This document shows, piece by piece, positions 41,897 to 50,116 of a stretch of 64,000 nucleotides of DNA. Source of the DNA: Candidatus Sulfotelmatobacter sp. (GTDB lineage: Bacteria > Acidobacteriota > Terriglobia > Terriglobales > Acidobacteriaceae); NCBI GenBank assembly GCA_030041475.1, contig JASHNU010000025.1, positions 33,830-97,829 on the forward strand, read 5' to 3'. How positions within the stretch are numbered: position 1 is the stretch's first letter; the number at the start of each line of letters is the position of its first letter. The translations under genes and the position numbers were made by a program. The notes beneath the pieces were generated by a model that was not told where the DNA came from, did no database searches, and saw only the letters and a program-made list of their open reading frames with translations.

Positions 41897-43594
41897 ATGC
41901 CAGACGGACTCGACCGCCTGAAAGTCCTCATCAATTCCTCGACGCCCATCGTCGTGATGGAGACGTCGGAAGAGATGCGGGCGATGAGTATGGTGCGCGC
42001 TGCCTGCGCCGAATTGAATATGGCGATGTACGAGTGGAGTATCGCCGACGGCCTTTTGCGCTCGATCGCGGCTGATATCCAGAGTCAAAAAGATTCGGCG
42101 CAGACGCGCACGGATCAGACCGCAGTCTGGACACGCGCCGGCCATACCCAGCCGCAAACGCGAACCGTACTTAGCCCCAGCAGTACGGAGTCCGAGCGGC
42201 TGACGCGGGCGATGATGTCAGCCATGGGACCCGAGGCCGCGGCCGGTGGTGGCAACGCCGTTTACAACACGCGCGAGCCGGCGCAGGCCCTCGCCAATAT
42301 GGAATCAATGACGGTCGAGGCGGTCTTCGTCCTCAAGGATTTTCATCGTCACATGGACGACCCAGTCGTGGTGCGTCGGCTGCGTGATGTGGGGCAGAAG
42401 TTTGCGTCCAATCGGCGAACTGTGGTCATTACCGCGCCTGAAATCACCGTACCGGCGGAACTGGCGACGCTGGTCGAGTATTTCGATATGCCCTTGCCTG
42501 ATCGCGAACGGCTGAGGGAAATTGTCCACGAAACATTCACGCGACTCTCGAAGACCTACACGCTGAAGTTGCAGCTGGATGCGGCCGGAGTGGACGCGAT
42601 TTCCGCCAACTTGCGCGGCCTGAGCGAAGAAGAAGCGGAGCGGGCTATTTCGCAGGCGCTGGTAAACCGCTATGCGCTCTGTCCTGAGACGATCACCGAT
42701 GTCCTTGAAGCGAAAAAACAGCTGCTGCGCCATTCCGGGATGCTCGAGTTCATCGAAGCCTCTGACAACATGGCCAGCGTTGGCGGGCTTGAGAACTTGA
42801 AGCACTGGCTCCAGCAGCGTCGCGGAGCATGGGAAGACTCGGCTCGTGACTTCGGCCTCGAACCGCCGCGCGGCATGATCGTGCTCGGGGTGCAGGGCTG
42901 TGGCAAATCGCTGTGTGCGCGGGCGGTAGCCGGCGAATGGAAGTTGCCGCTGGTGAAGTTCGACACGTCGGCTGTCTACGACAAGTACATCGGCGAGACC
43001 GAGAAGCGCATTCGGAAAGTGTTTCAGGTCGCCGAGGGACTTGCTCCCTGCGTGCTCTGGATCGACGAGTTGGAAAAAGTCTTCGCCGGCAGCGGTCCGG
43101 ACTCCGCCTCGGCCGATGCCGGCGTCTCTTCGCGCCTGCTGGCATCGTTTCTGTCATGGATGCAGGATCGCAAGGCGCCCGTCTTCGTCGCCGCGACGTG
43201 CAATAACGTAACCGCCTTGCCGCCGGAATTGATCCGAAAAGGGCGATTCGACGAGCTTTTCTTCGTGGATCTGCCCAACCGGGCGGAGCGCTGCCAGATT
43301 TTTTCGATTCAGCTGGCCAAACGAAAGCGGAACCCGGCTGACTTTGATCTCGACAAGGTGGCGACGGCTGCCAACGGATATTCCGGGGCGGAAATCGACG
43401 CCACCGTGCAAGGCGCTCTGTACGCGGCATATTCGCAGAAATCGCCGCTTACAACTCAATCTTTAGTCGATGCCCTGGCGCAGACCGTTCCGCTTTCGGT
43501 GACGCGGGCCGAAGAAATCGAGGCGCTGCGAGACTGGGCGAGAACCAGGGCTGTGCCGGCCAGCTCACGGGACGCCAGCACCGCTATTCCCTGA
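41897..43594 (+). CDS. AAA family ATPase, Ycf46-like
   Basis: A 565-residue AAA protein. A divergent N-terminal ATPase-like half is followed by a canonical AAA module: GLENLKHWLQQRRGAWED, Walker A LGVQGCGKS (near 331-338), Walker B PCVLWIDELEKVF (near 390), and a sensor/arginine region ATCNNVTALPPELIRKGRFDE. This matches the Ycf46 family known from cyanobacteria and plastids, whose role is poorly defined. Residues 70-130 contain a Gln/Thr/Ser-rich insert likely to be disordered. The ATG at 41897 is preferred to a GTG seven codons upstream. It is divergent from rpsT. Confidence 0.88.
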   Translation: MPDGLDRLKVLINSSTPIVVMETSEEMRAMSMVRAACAELNMAMYEWSIADGLLRSIAADIQSQKDSAQTRTDQTAVWTRAGHTQPQTRTVLSPSSTESERLTRAMMSAMGPEAAAGGGNAVYNTREPAQALANMESMTVEAVFVLKDFHRHMDDPVVVRRLRDVGQKFASNRRTVVITAPEITVPAELATLVEYFDMPLPDRERLREIVHETFTRLSKTYTLKLQLDAAGVDAISANLRGLSEEEAERAISQALVNRYALCPETITDVLEAKKQLLRHSGMLEFIEASDNMASVGGLENLKHWLQQRRGAWEDSARDFGLEPPRGMIVLGVQGCGKSLCARAVAGEWKLPLVKFDTSAVYDKYIGETEKRIRKVFQVAEGLAPCVLWIDELEKVFAGSGPDSASADAGVSSRLLASFLSWMQDRKAPVFVAATCNNVTALPPELIRKGRFDELFFVDLPNRAERCQIFSIQLAKRKRNPADFDLDKVATAANGYSGAEIDATVQGALYAAYSQKSPLTTQSLVDALAQTVPLSVTRAEEIEALRDWARTRAVPASSRDASTAIP

Positions 43595-43648
43595 CGAGGG
43601 TTTGTGCTGGGAACGCTTGGAAGGAAGCTCGAAGGGATTGCCGAAGCG

Positions 43649-43908
43649 ATGAGACGGATCTTGCGGATTTTGCTTGACCCCCATTGGGTTTATATCCTGC
43701 CCCTTCTGCACCTTGTCGGGTGCGATTTGATTGCGACCACCGGCTTGAGTGGATGCCCGTGATCGTGAGTGAATTTCCGGCGGGAATTCTTCTTGTGGGG
43801 GTCGCCTGGCGTTTCGGTCATCCACTTTTCTGGTTCGGCGTCTTCGGAACACTGTGGTGGTCTTGGTTGAGCCGGATGTTCTTTAATTACCTGTCGAAAC
43901 CAGACTGA
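43649..43908 (+). pseudogene. Small membrane protein gene, probably frameshifted
   Basis: Two adjacent frames look like halves of one protein. The first (43649-43762) encodes MRRILRILLDPHWVYILPLLH, a membrane segment and a stop after 37 codons. The second, in another frame (ATG at 43753, stop at 43908), encodes MPVIVSEFPAGILLVG and a second membrane span ending FNYLSKPD. Joined near 43745-43752 they give a continuous two-span protein of about 85 residues. A frameshift mutation, programmed shift or sequencing error could explain this. The family is not known to me. The second half alone could also be a short gene. Confidence 0.5.
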
Positions 43909-44107
43909 CTAGCCACTGCTATTTGTCTGCCATTGACTCTCAATTCGGACCGGGGTACGCTTTGATTAATGGTAGTTCCTCGCCGAAGGGCGCGAATATC
44001 CCCGCTGGTCCCGTCTCTGAGCCAAATCCTGTGCCGTCACGAGGCTGCCGAGTCGTACTCGGTGCGTCCGGGCGCGAGACCCGGTCCGACGCTATGAGCA
44101 CAAAAGC

Positions 44108-45199
44108 ATGAAGAAGAGTATCGGGATCAGTCCCAACATCGAGACACTGTTCGGAACCCGCGACGAGAATGTGCGCCTGCTGGAAGACGGGCTGAACGTC
44201 ACCATTAACCTGCGATCGAACGCCATCGAACTGGAGGGCGCCGCGCGCGACGTGGCTCGCGCCGAGCAGGTTTTTGTTGACTACGAGACTCTGCAGCGCT
44301 CCGGGTACAGCTTCAATAACGGCGACCTAAACAGCATGCTGCGCGTGCTGACATCCGATTCCAGCACCACGCTGCGCGGTCTGGCCGACGCTGGTCGCCA
44401 GCGCTCGTTCGGCCGCCGCTCAGTGCAGCCCAAGAGCAGCAACCAGCGCCGCTATCTCGAGGCCATCGAGAAGCACGACATGGTCTTTGGCATCGGCCCG
44501 GCCGGAACGGGCAAGACGTATCTCGCCGTCGCCATGGCCATTTCGGCTCTGCTGGCCAAGCGCGTAAACCGCATCATTCTGGCGCGTCCGGCGGTGGAAG
44601 CCGGCGAGCGCCTCGGCTTTCTGCCTGGAACCCTGCAGGACAAGATTGATCCGTACCTCCGTCCGCTCTACGACGCGCTCTATGACATGCTCGACCCCGA
44701 AAAAGTAGACCGCTACCTCGAGAAAAACGTAATCGAAATCGCGCCAATAGCTTTCATGCGCGGCCGCACCCTGAACGATTCGTTCGTTATCCTCGACGAG
44801 GCGCAGAACACGACTTCCGAACAGATGAAAATGTTCGTCACCCGTCTGGGCTTTAACTCCAAGGCGGTCATTACGGGAGACATAACCCAGATCGACTTGC
44901 CGAACGCGCGCCGCAGCGGTCTGCTGGAAGCGATCGACGTGCTGAAGAGTGTAGAGGGGTTGGCTTTCGTACATTTTGACGAAGGCGACGTGGTGCGCCA
45001 TCACCTGGTGCAGCGCATCGTTCGCGCCTACGACGAGCACAAGGCACGTGTGGCGGAGGAGCAGATGCTGCTGCTGACTGAAGCGAAAAATGCGGAGGCA
45101 GCCAACGCGAACGGAAAGCCTGTGGCGGCCAACGGGAAATCGGCTGCGAACGGGGCGGCGAGCGAGCAGAACACAGCATCCGTCGACCTGAATAGATAA
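44108..45199 (+). CDS. phoH: PhoH-like ATPase
   Basis: A 363-residue PhoH/YbeZ protein. The N-terminal half has a KH-like domain (residues 20-60), then the P-loop [14 protein letters not shown] (about 128-140), [16 protein letters not shown], and Walker [11 protein letters not shown]. The C-terminal 50 residues are an Ala/Asn/Lys-rich low-complexity tail. YbeZ proteins act with YbeY in ribosome and RNA quality control, and the ybeY gene follows 89 bp later after a terminator-like hairpin. The order phoH-ybeY-corC-era is conserved in many bacteria. Confidence 0.93.
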   Translation: MKKSIGISPNIETLFGTRDENVRLLEDGLNVTINLRSNAIELEGAARDVARAEQVFVDYETLQRSGYSFNNGDLNSMLRVLTSDSSTTLRGLADAGRQRSFGRRSVQPKSSNQRRYLEAIEKHDMVFGIGPAGTGKTYLAVAMAISALLAKRVNRIILARPAVEAGERLGFLPGTLQDKIDPYLRPLYDALYDMLDPEKVDRYLEKNVIEIAPIAFMRGRTLNDSFVILDEAQNTTSEQMKMFVTRLGFNSKAVITGDITQIDLPNARRSGLLEAIDVLKSVEGLAFVHFDEGDVVRHHLVQRIVRAYDEHKARVAEEQMLLLTEAKNAEAANANGKPVAANGKSAANGAASEQNTASVDLNR

Positions 45200-45210
45200 A
45201 CGCGAAACCA

Positions 45211-45251
45211 CGGGAGAACGTCCGAAATGGACGTCTCCCGCTTCATTTTTT
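45211..45251 (+). terminator. Terminator or attenuator between phoH and ybeY
   Basis: CGGGAGAACGTCC pairs with GGACGTCTCCCG (one bulge), followed by CTTCATTTTTT. It lies inside an otherwise conserved operon and could reduce readthrough into ybeY. Confidence 0.75.
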
Positions 45252-45288
45252 GGCGCATCAATGGGCCAATAGCCCGAGCAGAGTCGAC

Positions 45289-45795
45289 GTGGTCATTCTG
45301 CAGAAAAAAGTCGCGGGGCTGACTGAGGGAATGGTCGAACGCTTCCTGCTGCGCGCGCGGCGAGCGGCGGGCTTGCGCGCTGTGGCCAATGTCCTCGTAA
45401 CCAGCAGCGTGGTGCTGCGCTCGCTGAATCGTCAGTTCCGAGGCAAGGACAAAGCGACCGACGTGCTCTCTTTTCCCGCGTCGTCCCCAACTTCCAGAGG
45501 CGGCAAGAAAAAGCTGGCCGGCGATATCGCCATTTCCGCTGACGTCGCCGCTGAAAACGCCGCCCGGTTCGGGCACTCTCCGGCCGAAGAGGTGAAAATC
45601 CTGGCCCTGCATGGCATCCTCCATCTAGCAGGCTTTGACCATGAGCGCGATAATGGACAGATGGCGCGCAAGGAAGCAACTCTGCGTCAGGCTCTGAAAC
45701 TGCCTTCCGTTTTGACAGAGCGAGCTCAATCCGCGAAGAAGATCTCGCGACGCCGCGGTATATCGCACGGCATGCGGAGGCGGACGAAAGCATGA
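45289..45795 (+). CDS. ybeY: Endoribonuclease YbeY
   Basis: A protein of 168 residues with the zinc-binding signature LHGILHLAGFDHERD (three histidines) and the conserved RFRGKDKATDVLSFP-like region. YbeY matures 16S rRNA 3' ends and takes part in ribosome quality control. The frame stays open upstream to a TTG at 45250, but that codon lies within the T-tract of the terminator; GTG at 45289, giving a start VVILQKKVAGL, fits homologues better. The stop overlaps the ATG of the next gene (ATGA). Confidence 0.9.
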   Translation: MVILQKKVAGLTEGMVERFLLRARRAAGLRAVANVLVTSSVVLRSLNRQFRGKDKATDVLSFPASSPTSRGGKKKLAGDIAISADVAAENAARFGHSPAEEVKILALHGILHLAGFDHERDNGQMARKEATLRQALKLPSVLTERAQSAKKISRRRGISHGMRRRTKA

Positions 45796-47057
45796 GCCTC
45801 CCCATTGCCCTTGCGCTGCTGCTTCTGCTCGGCCTTCTGACGCTGGTCTCCTACGTCGACCGTCTCTACCAGGAAGCAGGCAAGTTTCTTTCCCGGGATT
45901 TTCAGGACAACATCGATGCCTTCGAGCAGAAAATTGAGCCGCAGCTGAAGGTCAGCCGCTGGCGCGCCTCGCTCTCGATGGCGTTGCTCGTACAGTTGAC
46001 CACGGCGGCCATCGCGCTGGTTGTGGGCTACGTCGTTTTCGGGGACCAGCGCTGGAGCGTCTACGAGATTTTGCAGGCGACGATCAGCCTGATCCTGATC
46101 GTCATCGTCTGCAATCGGTTTCTGCCGTATGCATTCTTTTCCCGCACCAAAGGAGAATGGCTGGTGCGCTGGACGCTCGTTCTGAGGATCCTGATCTACG
46201 TCGTTCTCCCGGTCACGATCGTCATCGGCTTCTTGCGGTCAGTGACTTCACTGACCCGGCAAAGCGCAGCGGAGCAGCCGGAGAGCCCCGCCGAAGCCGT
46301 GGACGCCCTGATCGAGGCTGGACAGGAAGAAGGAATTATTCAAGAAGGCGACCGCGACCTGATCCAGTCCGTGGTCGAGTTCAGTGGCAAGACCGTTCGC
46401 GAGGCCATGAAGCCGCGTCCCGCCATGTTTGCCGTCTCGACCGATACGACGGTGGAACGCTTCGTCGATATGCTGCGCAGCAAGCATTATTCGCGCGTTC
46501 CGGTGTACGAAGGCAGCATTCACAACATCAAGGGGATTGTTTACGCGCAGGATGTGCTGCAGGTTCCCGACAGCGAGGCGGCCACGCGAACTCTCGATAC
46601 GTTGATGCGCCGCGACGTGTACTTCGTGCCCGAGAGCAAGCTGGGCAGCGATCTGCTGCGGGAGATGCAAAAGCAGAACATACGCATGGCGATTGTGGTT
46701 GACGAATATGGCGGCGTGGCCGGTTTGGTTACGATCGAGGATTTGGTGGAAGAGATTGTCGGCGAAATCCGCGACGAGCACGACAAGCCGGAAATTCTGC
46801 GCGAGGGAGAGCGCTCGTTCATTGTTTCGGGCGGGATGGACGTGGACCGTCTCGACGAACTTTTTGGCAGCAAGCCAGAAGGCAAAGAATCCGCAACGAT
46901 CGCGGGGCTGGTCAGCGAGCTGGCCGGAAGGATCCCGCGCAAAGGCGAAATCGTCGAGGACGACGGCTTGCGCTTCGAAGTTCTCGAATCCACCGACCGA
47001 AAAGTGGAACGCGTTCGCGTTACTGCAGTGCAACCGCGGCAGTTGAAACTGATATAG
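45792..47057 (+). CDS. CBS-domain transporter-associated protein (CorC/HlyC-like)
   Basis: A 421-residue membrane protein. About four hydrophobic spans occupy residues 1-155, forming a shortened CNNM-like region; then come paired CBS domains (KTVREAMKPRPAMFAVS, YSRVPVYEGSIHNIKGIVY and RMAIVVDEYGGVAGLVTIEDLVEEIVGE), and the C-terminal CorC_HlyC domain (GGMDVDRLDELFG). Members are linked to magnesium or cobalt efflux and stress tolerance. Position between ybeY and era is conserved. ATG overlaps the ybeY stop. Confidence 0.88.
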   Translation: MSLPIALALLLLLGLLTLVSYVDRLYQEAGKFLSRDFQDNIDAFEQKIEPQLKVSRWRASLSMALLVQLTTAAIALVVGYVVFGDQRWSVYEILQATISLILIVIVCNRFLPYAFFSRTKGEWLVRWTLVLRILIYVVLPVTIVIGFLRSVTSLTRQSAAEQPESPAEAVDALIEAGQEEGIIQEGDRDLIQSVVEFSGKTVREAMKPRPAMFAVSTDTTVERFVDMLRSKHYSRVPVYEGSIHNIKGIVYAQDVLQVPDSEAATRTLDTLMRRDVYFVPESKLGSDLLREMQKQNIRMAIVVDEYGGVAGLVTIEDLVEEIVGEIRDEHDKPEILREGERSFIVSGGMDVDRLDELFGSKPEGKESATIAGLVSELAGRIPRKGEIVEDDGLRFEVLESTDRKVERVRVTAVQPRQLKLI

Positions 47058-47058
47058 T

Positions 47059-47147
47059 CGGGCTTCGGACGTCGGACCTCGGCCCTCAGCCTTTTTCTTC
47101 ATGCAAACTTGGACGGCGAGGTCCGCAGTTTGAGGTCTGAGGCTCCG
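47059..47147. repeat. Microrepeat hairpin (CGGACCTCGG unit)
   Basis: The left arm (47059-47090) repeats CGGACGTCGGACCTCGG; the right arm (47115-47147) has the complementary GCGAGGTCCG and GAGGTCTGAGGC. It fills the gap before era. Confidence 0.6.
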
Positions 47148-47154
47148 ATTCTTC

Positions 47155-48144
47155 ATGGCCTTCCGCTCCGGCTTCGTATGCATTCTCGGCCGCCCCAACG
47201 CGGGCAAGTCCACGCTGCTGAATGCGCTGGTCGGCGAGAAGCTCGCCATCATCTCGCCTAAGCCGCAAACCACGCGTAACCGCATCCAGGGCGTCGTCCA
47301 CGTGCCGAAACTCAACGGCAAGATTAAAGACGGCGGGCAGATTGTTCTCATCGACACGCCCGGAGTGCATAAGCCCGACAGTTCACTCGGCCGCAAGATG
47401 ATGGTCGAAGTGCGCGAGGCGATGGAGGGCTGTGATCTTGTGCTCTTCATCGTGGATGCAACCCAAAAGCTCGATGCCCGCGATCAGTTCGCGCTTGATC
47501 TTCTCAAGCAATCCGGCACGAAGGCGTTTCTGCTTATCAACAAAATCGATCTGATCCGCGAGAAATCGAGGCTGCTGCCTCTGATTGAGGAATATCGTAA
47601 GCTCTACGATTTCAGCGAAGTGATTCCGATTTCCGCGCTCAAGCGCAGCGGCCTCAACGCTCTGCTCGAGAGTGTGATTTCCGCGCTGCCCTCCGGGCCC
47701 GCCTATTTCCCGGAAGATGAAATTACCGATCAGCCGGCACGCTTCATGGCGGCGGAAATTGTCCGCGAGCAAGTGCTGCTGAACACCAAAGAAGAAATTC
47801 CCTACGCGACAACTGTGATGGTAGAAAGCTTTGAAGAAGGTTCAAAGCTCACGCGGATCGCGGCAACGATTTATTGCGAGCGCGAAGGGCAGAAGCGGAT
47901 TCTGGTCGGCAAGGGCGGGCAGATGCTGAAGAGAATCGGCACTGCGGCTCGAATGCAGATCGAGCGCATGCTGGGGACGAAAGTCTTCCTCGAGTTGTAT
48001 GTCAAGGTCGAGCCGGGCTGGCGCGATTCGAGAAGCTTTGTGGAAGAGCTCGACTGGCGCAAGCAACTGGAGCAACGGATGCAGCAACAAAGTCTGCAAG
48101 CGGATGCCACGATGGTCAGCGACGCAGACAGCACAGATGGGTAG
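47155..48144 (+). CDS. era: GTPase Era
   Basis: A 329-residue protein with all GTPase motifs: G1 GRPNAGKST (residues 12-20), G2 PQTTRN, G3 DTPGVH and G4 NKID, then the C-terminal KH domain with EGQKRILVGKGGQMLKRIG. Era binds the 3' end of 16S rRNA in 30S assembly. The final 30 residues are a Gln-rich tail. It closes the phoH-ybeY-corC-era block, although separated from corC by a microrepeat hairpin. Confidence 0.95.
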   Translation: MAFRSGFVCILGRPNAGKSTLLNALVGEKLAIISPKPQTTRNRIQGVVHVPKLNGKIKDGGQIVLIDTPGVHKPDSSLGRKMMVEVREAMEGCDLVLFIVDATQKLDARDQFALDLLKQSGTKAFLLINKIDLIREKSRLLPLIEEYRKLYDFSEVIPISALKRSGLNALLESVISALPSGPAYFPEDEITDQPARFMAAEIVREQVLLNTKEEIPYATTVMVESFEEGSKLTRIAATIYCEREGQKRILVGKGGQMLKRIGTAARMQIERMLGTKVFLELYVKVEPGWRDSRSFVEELDWRKQLEQRMQQQSLQADATMVSDADSTDG

Positions 48145-48272
48145 CGTTGTGTCTGGGCGCAGGAGGGGGACGCCGCGAAGGCCAACCAACCATTGCTCAA
48201 TTTGCCATTTTACCGCTAGAATCGCTAGCGGGGCGGGTTGGCAAGAGGACGACAGGGGATACGACCAAAAGC

Positions 48273-48734
48273 ATGGATTCTGGGGCTCCCTCCACCGGAC
48301 AATTCGCCGAATACGATTTCGATCCGGAAAAATTGCGCCTGCGCGTGCGTGTCACCCTCGCGGCCAGCCGCGAATCGGTGAGCCCAGTCGTAGAGCAGGT
48401 CATGGATGCCATTCGCAGCGTGAAATGCGTGGATGGCAAAGCCGACGCCATCGAGCTGTCTCTGCAGGAAGCACTGGCCAACGCCGTGGTTCATGGCGCC
48501 AAGGAAGATCCGAGCAAAATCGTCGAGTGCCTTGTCGCGTGCGACGACGAACGGGGCGTCCTGATCATTGTGCGGGATCCGGGAACAGGATTTGATCCCA
48601 CGGCAATTCCGACTTGCACCCTTGGCGAGAGTGTCTTCTCCGATCACGGCCGCGGAATTTTCCTGATCAATCAACTCATGGACGAGGTGAACTTTCACAG
48701 AAACGGTACCGAAATCCACATGCTGAAACGGTAA
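48273..48734 (+). CDS. RsbW-like ATP-binding regulatory kinase
   Basis: A 153-residue GHKL-type ATPase like the anti-sigma factor RsbW/SpoIIAB. The N box is seen in ELSLQEALANAVVHGAKEDP, and the G box in RDPGTGFDP and DHGRGIFLINQLMDEV. There is no attached sensor or phosphoacceptor domain. Such proteins control a sigma factor or anti-anti-sigma partner, neither of which is nearby. The ATG at 48273 follows era by 128 bp on the same strand. It is convergent with ntrX. Confidence 0.85.
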   Translation: MDSGAPSTGQFAEYDFDPEKLRLRVRVTLAASRESVSPVVEQVMDAIRSVKCVDGKADAIELSLQEALANAVVHGAKEDPSKIVECLVACDDERGVLIIVRDPGTGFDPTAIPTCTLGESVFSDHGRGIFLINQLMDEVNFHRNGTEIHMLKR

Positions 48735-48760
48735 GCGTTCAGCTCCATCGCGCTCGTCCC

Positions 48761-50116
48761 TCATTCCTTCGCCGCAATTCCCAGGGTCTTCATCTTCCGA
48801 TACAAGTGGCTGCGCTCAAGCCCGAGCACCTCAGCCGTGCGGCTCACGTTGCCGTGATTCTGATCGAGCGTTTTCAAGATGAAGTCGCGCTCGTACGCGT
48901 CGCGCGCCTGGTGGAGTGTGGAGAATTCGCTTCTGGGAGCGCGACGGGTTCCATCTCGATAGACCAGTGGCGGCAGGTGCTTGGCGTCGAAACGGGCAGT
49001 GGTGGGGTTCATGATGACGATGCGCTCGATGACGTTGCGCAGTTCGCGCACATTGCCCGGCCACGAGTAGCGCATGAGCACGTCAATGGCATCATCGCTG
49101 ATTTCCCGCGGGCGGTGTCCGTAGCGCGAGGCGAGTTCTTTCAGAAAATGCCGCGCCAGCAGTGGAATATCTTCTTTCCGCTCGCGCAGCGGCGGCACAA
49201 AGAAGGGAATCACGTTGAGCCGGTAGAAAAGGTCTTCGCGAAAGTTGCCGTGCGAAATTTCGTCCTCCAGATCCTTGTTGGTTGAGGCGATCACGCGCAC
49301 GTCGACCGTGATCGCATCTTCGCTTCCCACCGGAGTGAAGCGTTGTTCTTCGAGCGTTCGCAGCACCTTGGCTTGTGTCTTCAGGCTCATGTCACCGATT
49401 TCGTCGAGAAACAGCGTGCCCCCATTCGCTTTCTGAAATTTCCCCTCTTTGTTGGCCGCGGCTCCCGCGAAGGAGCCTTTGTAATGCCCGAACAATTCAC
49501 TCTCGATCAGGTCTTCCGGAATCGCGGCGCAATTGACCTCGACGAACGTTTGGTCCTTGCGCAGGCTTTGGGCATGAATGGCGTGCGCGCCGAGTTCCTT
49601 CCCCGTGCCCGACTCGCCGTAGATCAGAACCCGGCCGTTCGTGGGCGCCATCAGTGCAATTTGCTGGCGCAGGGCTTTCATCGGGATGCTTGCGCCCACA
49701 ATGACGCTCTTGGCCCATAACTGTTTCTTCAGATCGACGTTCTCCTGGCGCAGTTTCTTCGCCTCGATTGCGTTTTTCACCAGGATCAGAGTTTTCTCGA
49801 GCGACAACGGTTTTTCCAGGAAGTCGTAGGCGCCCAGTTTGGTTGCGCGCACCGCAGTCTCGATCGTCCCGTGCCCCGATATCATGATGACTTCGGGCGA
49901 GTTTTCGAGCTGGCGAATTCTTTCCAGCGTCTCGAGCCCATCGATGCCGGGCAGCCATATGTCGAGCAGCAGCACATCAAACGAACTCTTGCGCAACAAT
50001 TCCAGACATTCCTCGCCACTGGCAGAGCAAGAGGCCGTGTAGCCCTCGTCTGTAAGAATGCCGGCCAGAGAATCGCGAATGCCGGCCTCGTCGTCAACAA
50101 TCAGGATGTTATGCAT
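48761..50116 (-). CDS. ntrX: NtrX-type sigma-54 response regulator
   Basis: A 451-residue response regulator: receiver domain with phosphoacceptor Asp52 (LLLDIWLPG), an AAA domain with Walker A GESGTGKE, and a C-terminal HTH of the Fis type (NVSRTAEVLGLERSHLYRKM). The loop that contacts sigma-54 normally reads GAFTGA; here it is GSFAGA (214-219), so the Thr contact is replaced by Ala, while PilR in this window keeps GAFTGA. The ATG at 50116 overlaps the end of ntrY by eight bases. Paired with NtrY, it may control nitrogen or redox responses. Sigma-54 activation may be weakened. Confidence 0.88.
   Translation of the reverse strand: MHNILIVDDEAGIRDSLAGILTDEGYTASCSASGEECLELLRKSSFDVLLLDIWLPGIDGLETLERIRQLENSPEVIMISGHGTIETAVRATKLGAYDFLEKPLSLEKTLILVKNAIEAKKLRQENVDLKKQLWAKSVIVGASIPMKALRQQIALMAPTNGRVLIYGESGTGKELGAHAIHAQSLRKDQTFVEVNCAAIPEDLIESELFGHYKGSFAGAAANKEGKFQKANGGTLFLDEIGDMSLKTQAKVLRTLEEQRFTPVGSEDAITVDVRVIASTNKDLEDEISHGNFREDLFYRLNVIPFFVPPLRERKEDIPLLARHFLKELASRYGHRPREISDDAIDVLMRYSWPGNVRELRNVIERIVIMNPTTARFDAKHLPPLVYRDGTRRAPRSEFSTLHQARDAYERDFILKTLDQNHGNVSRTAEVLGLERSHLYRKMKTLGIAAKE

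Noticed and set aside
46248..47450. 400-codon frame opposite corC and era
   Set aside because: It spans two conserved genes and a repeat, which is implausible for a real gene.
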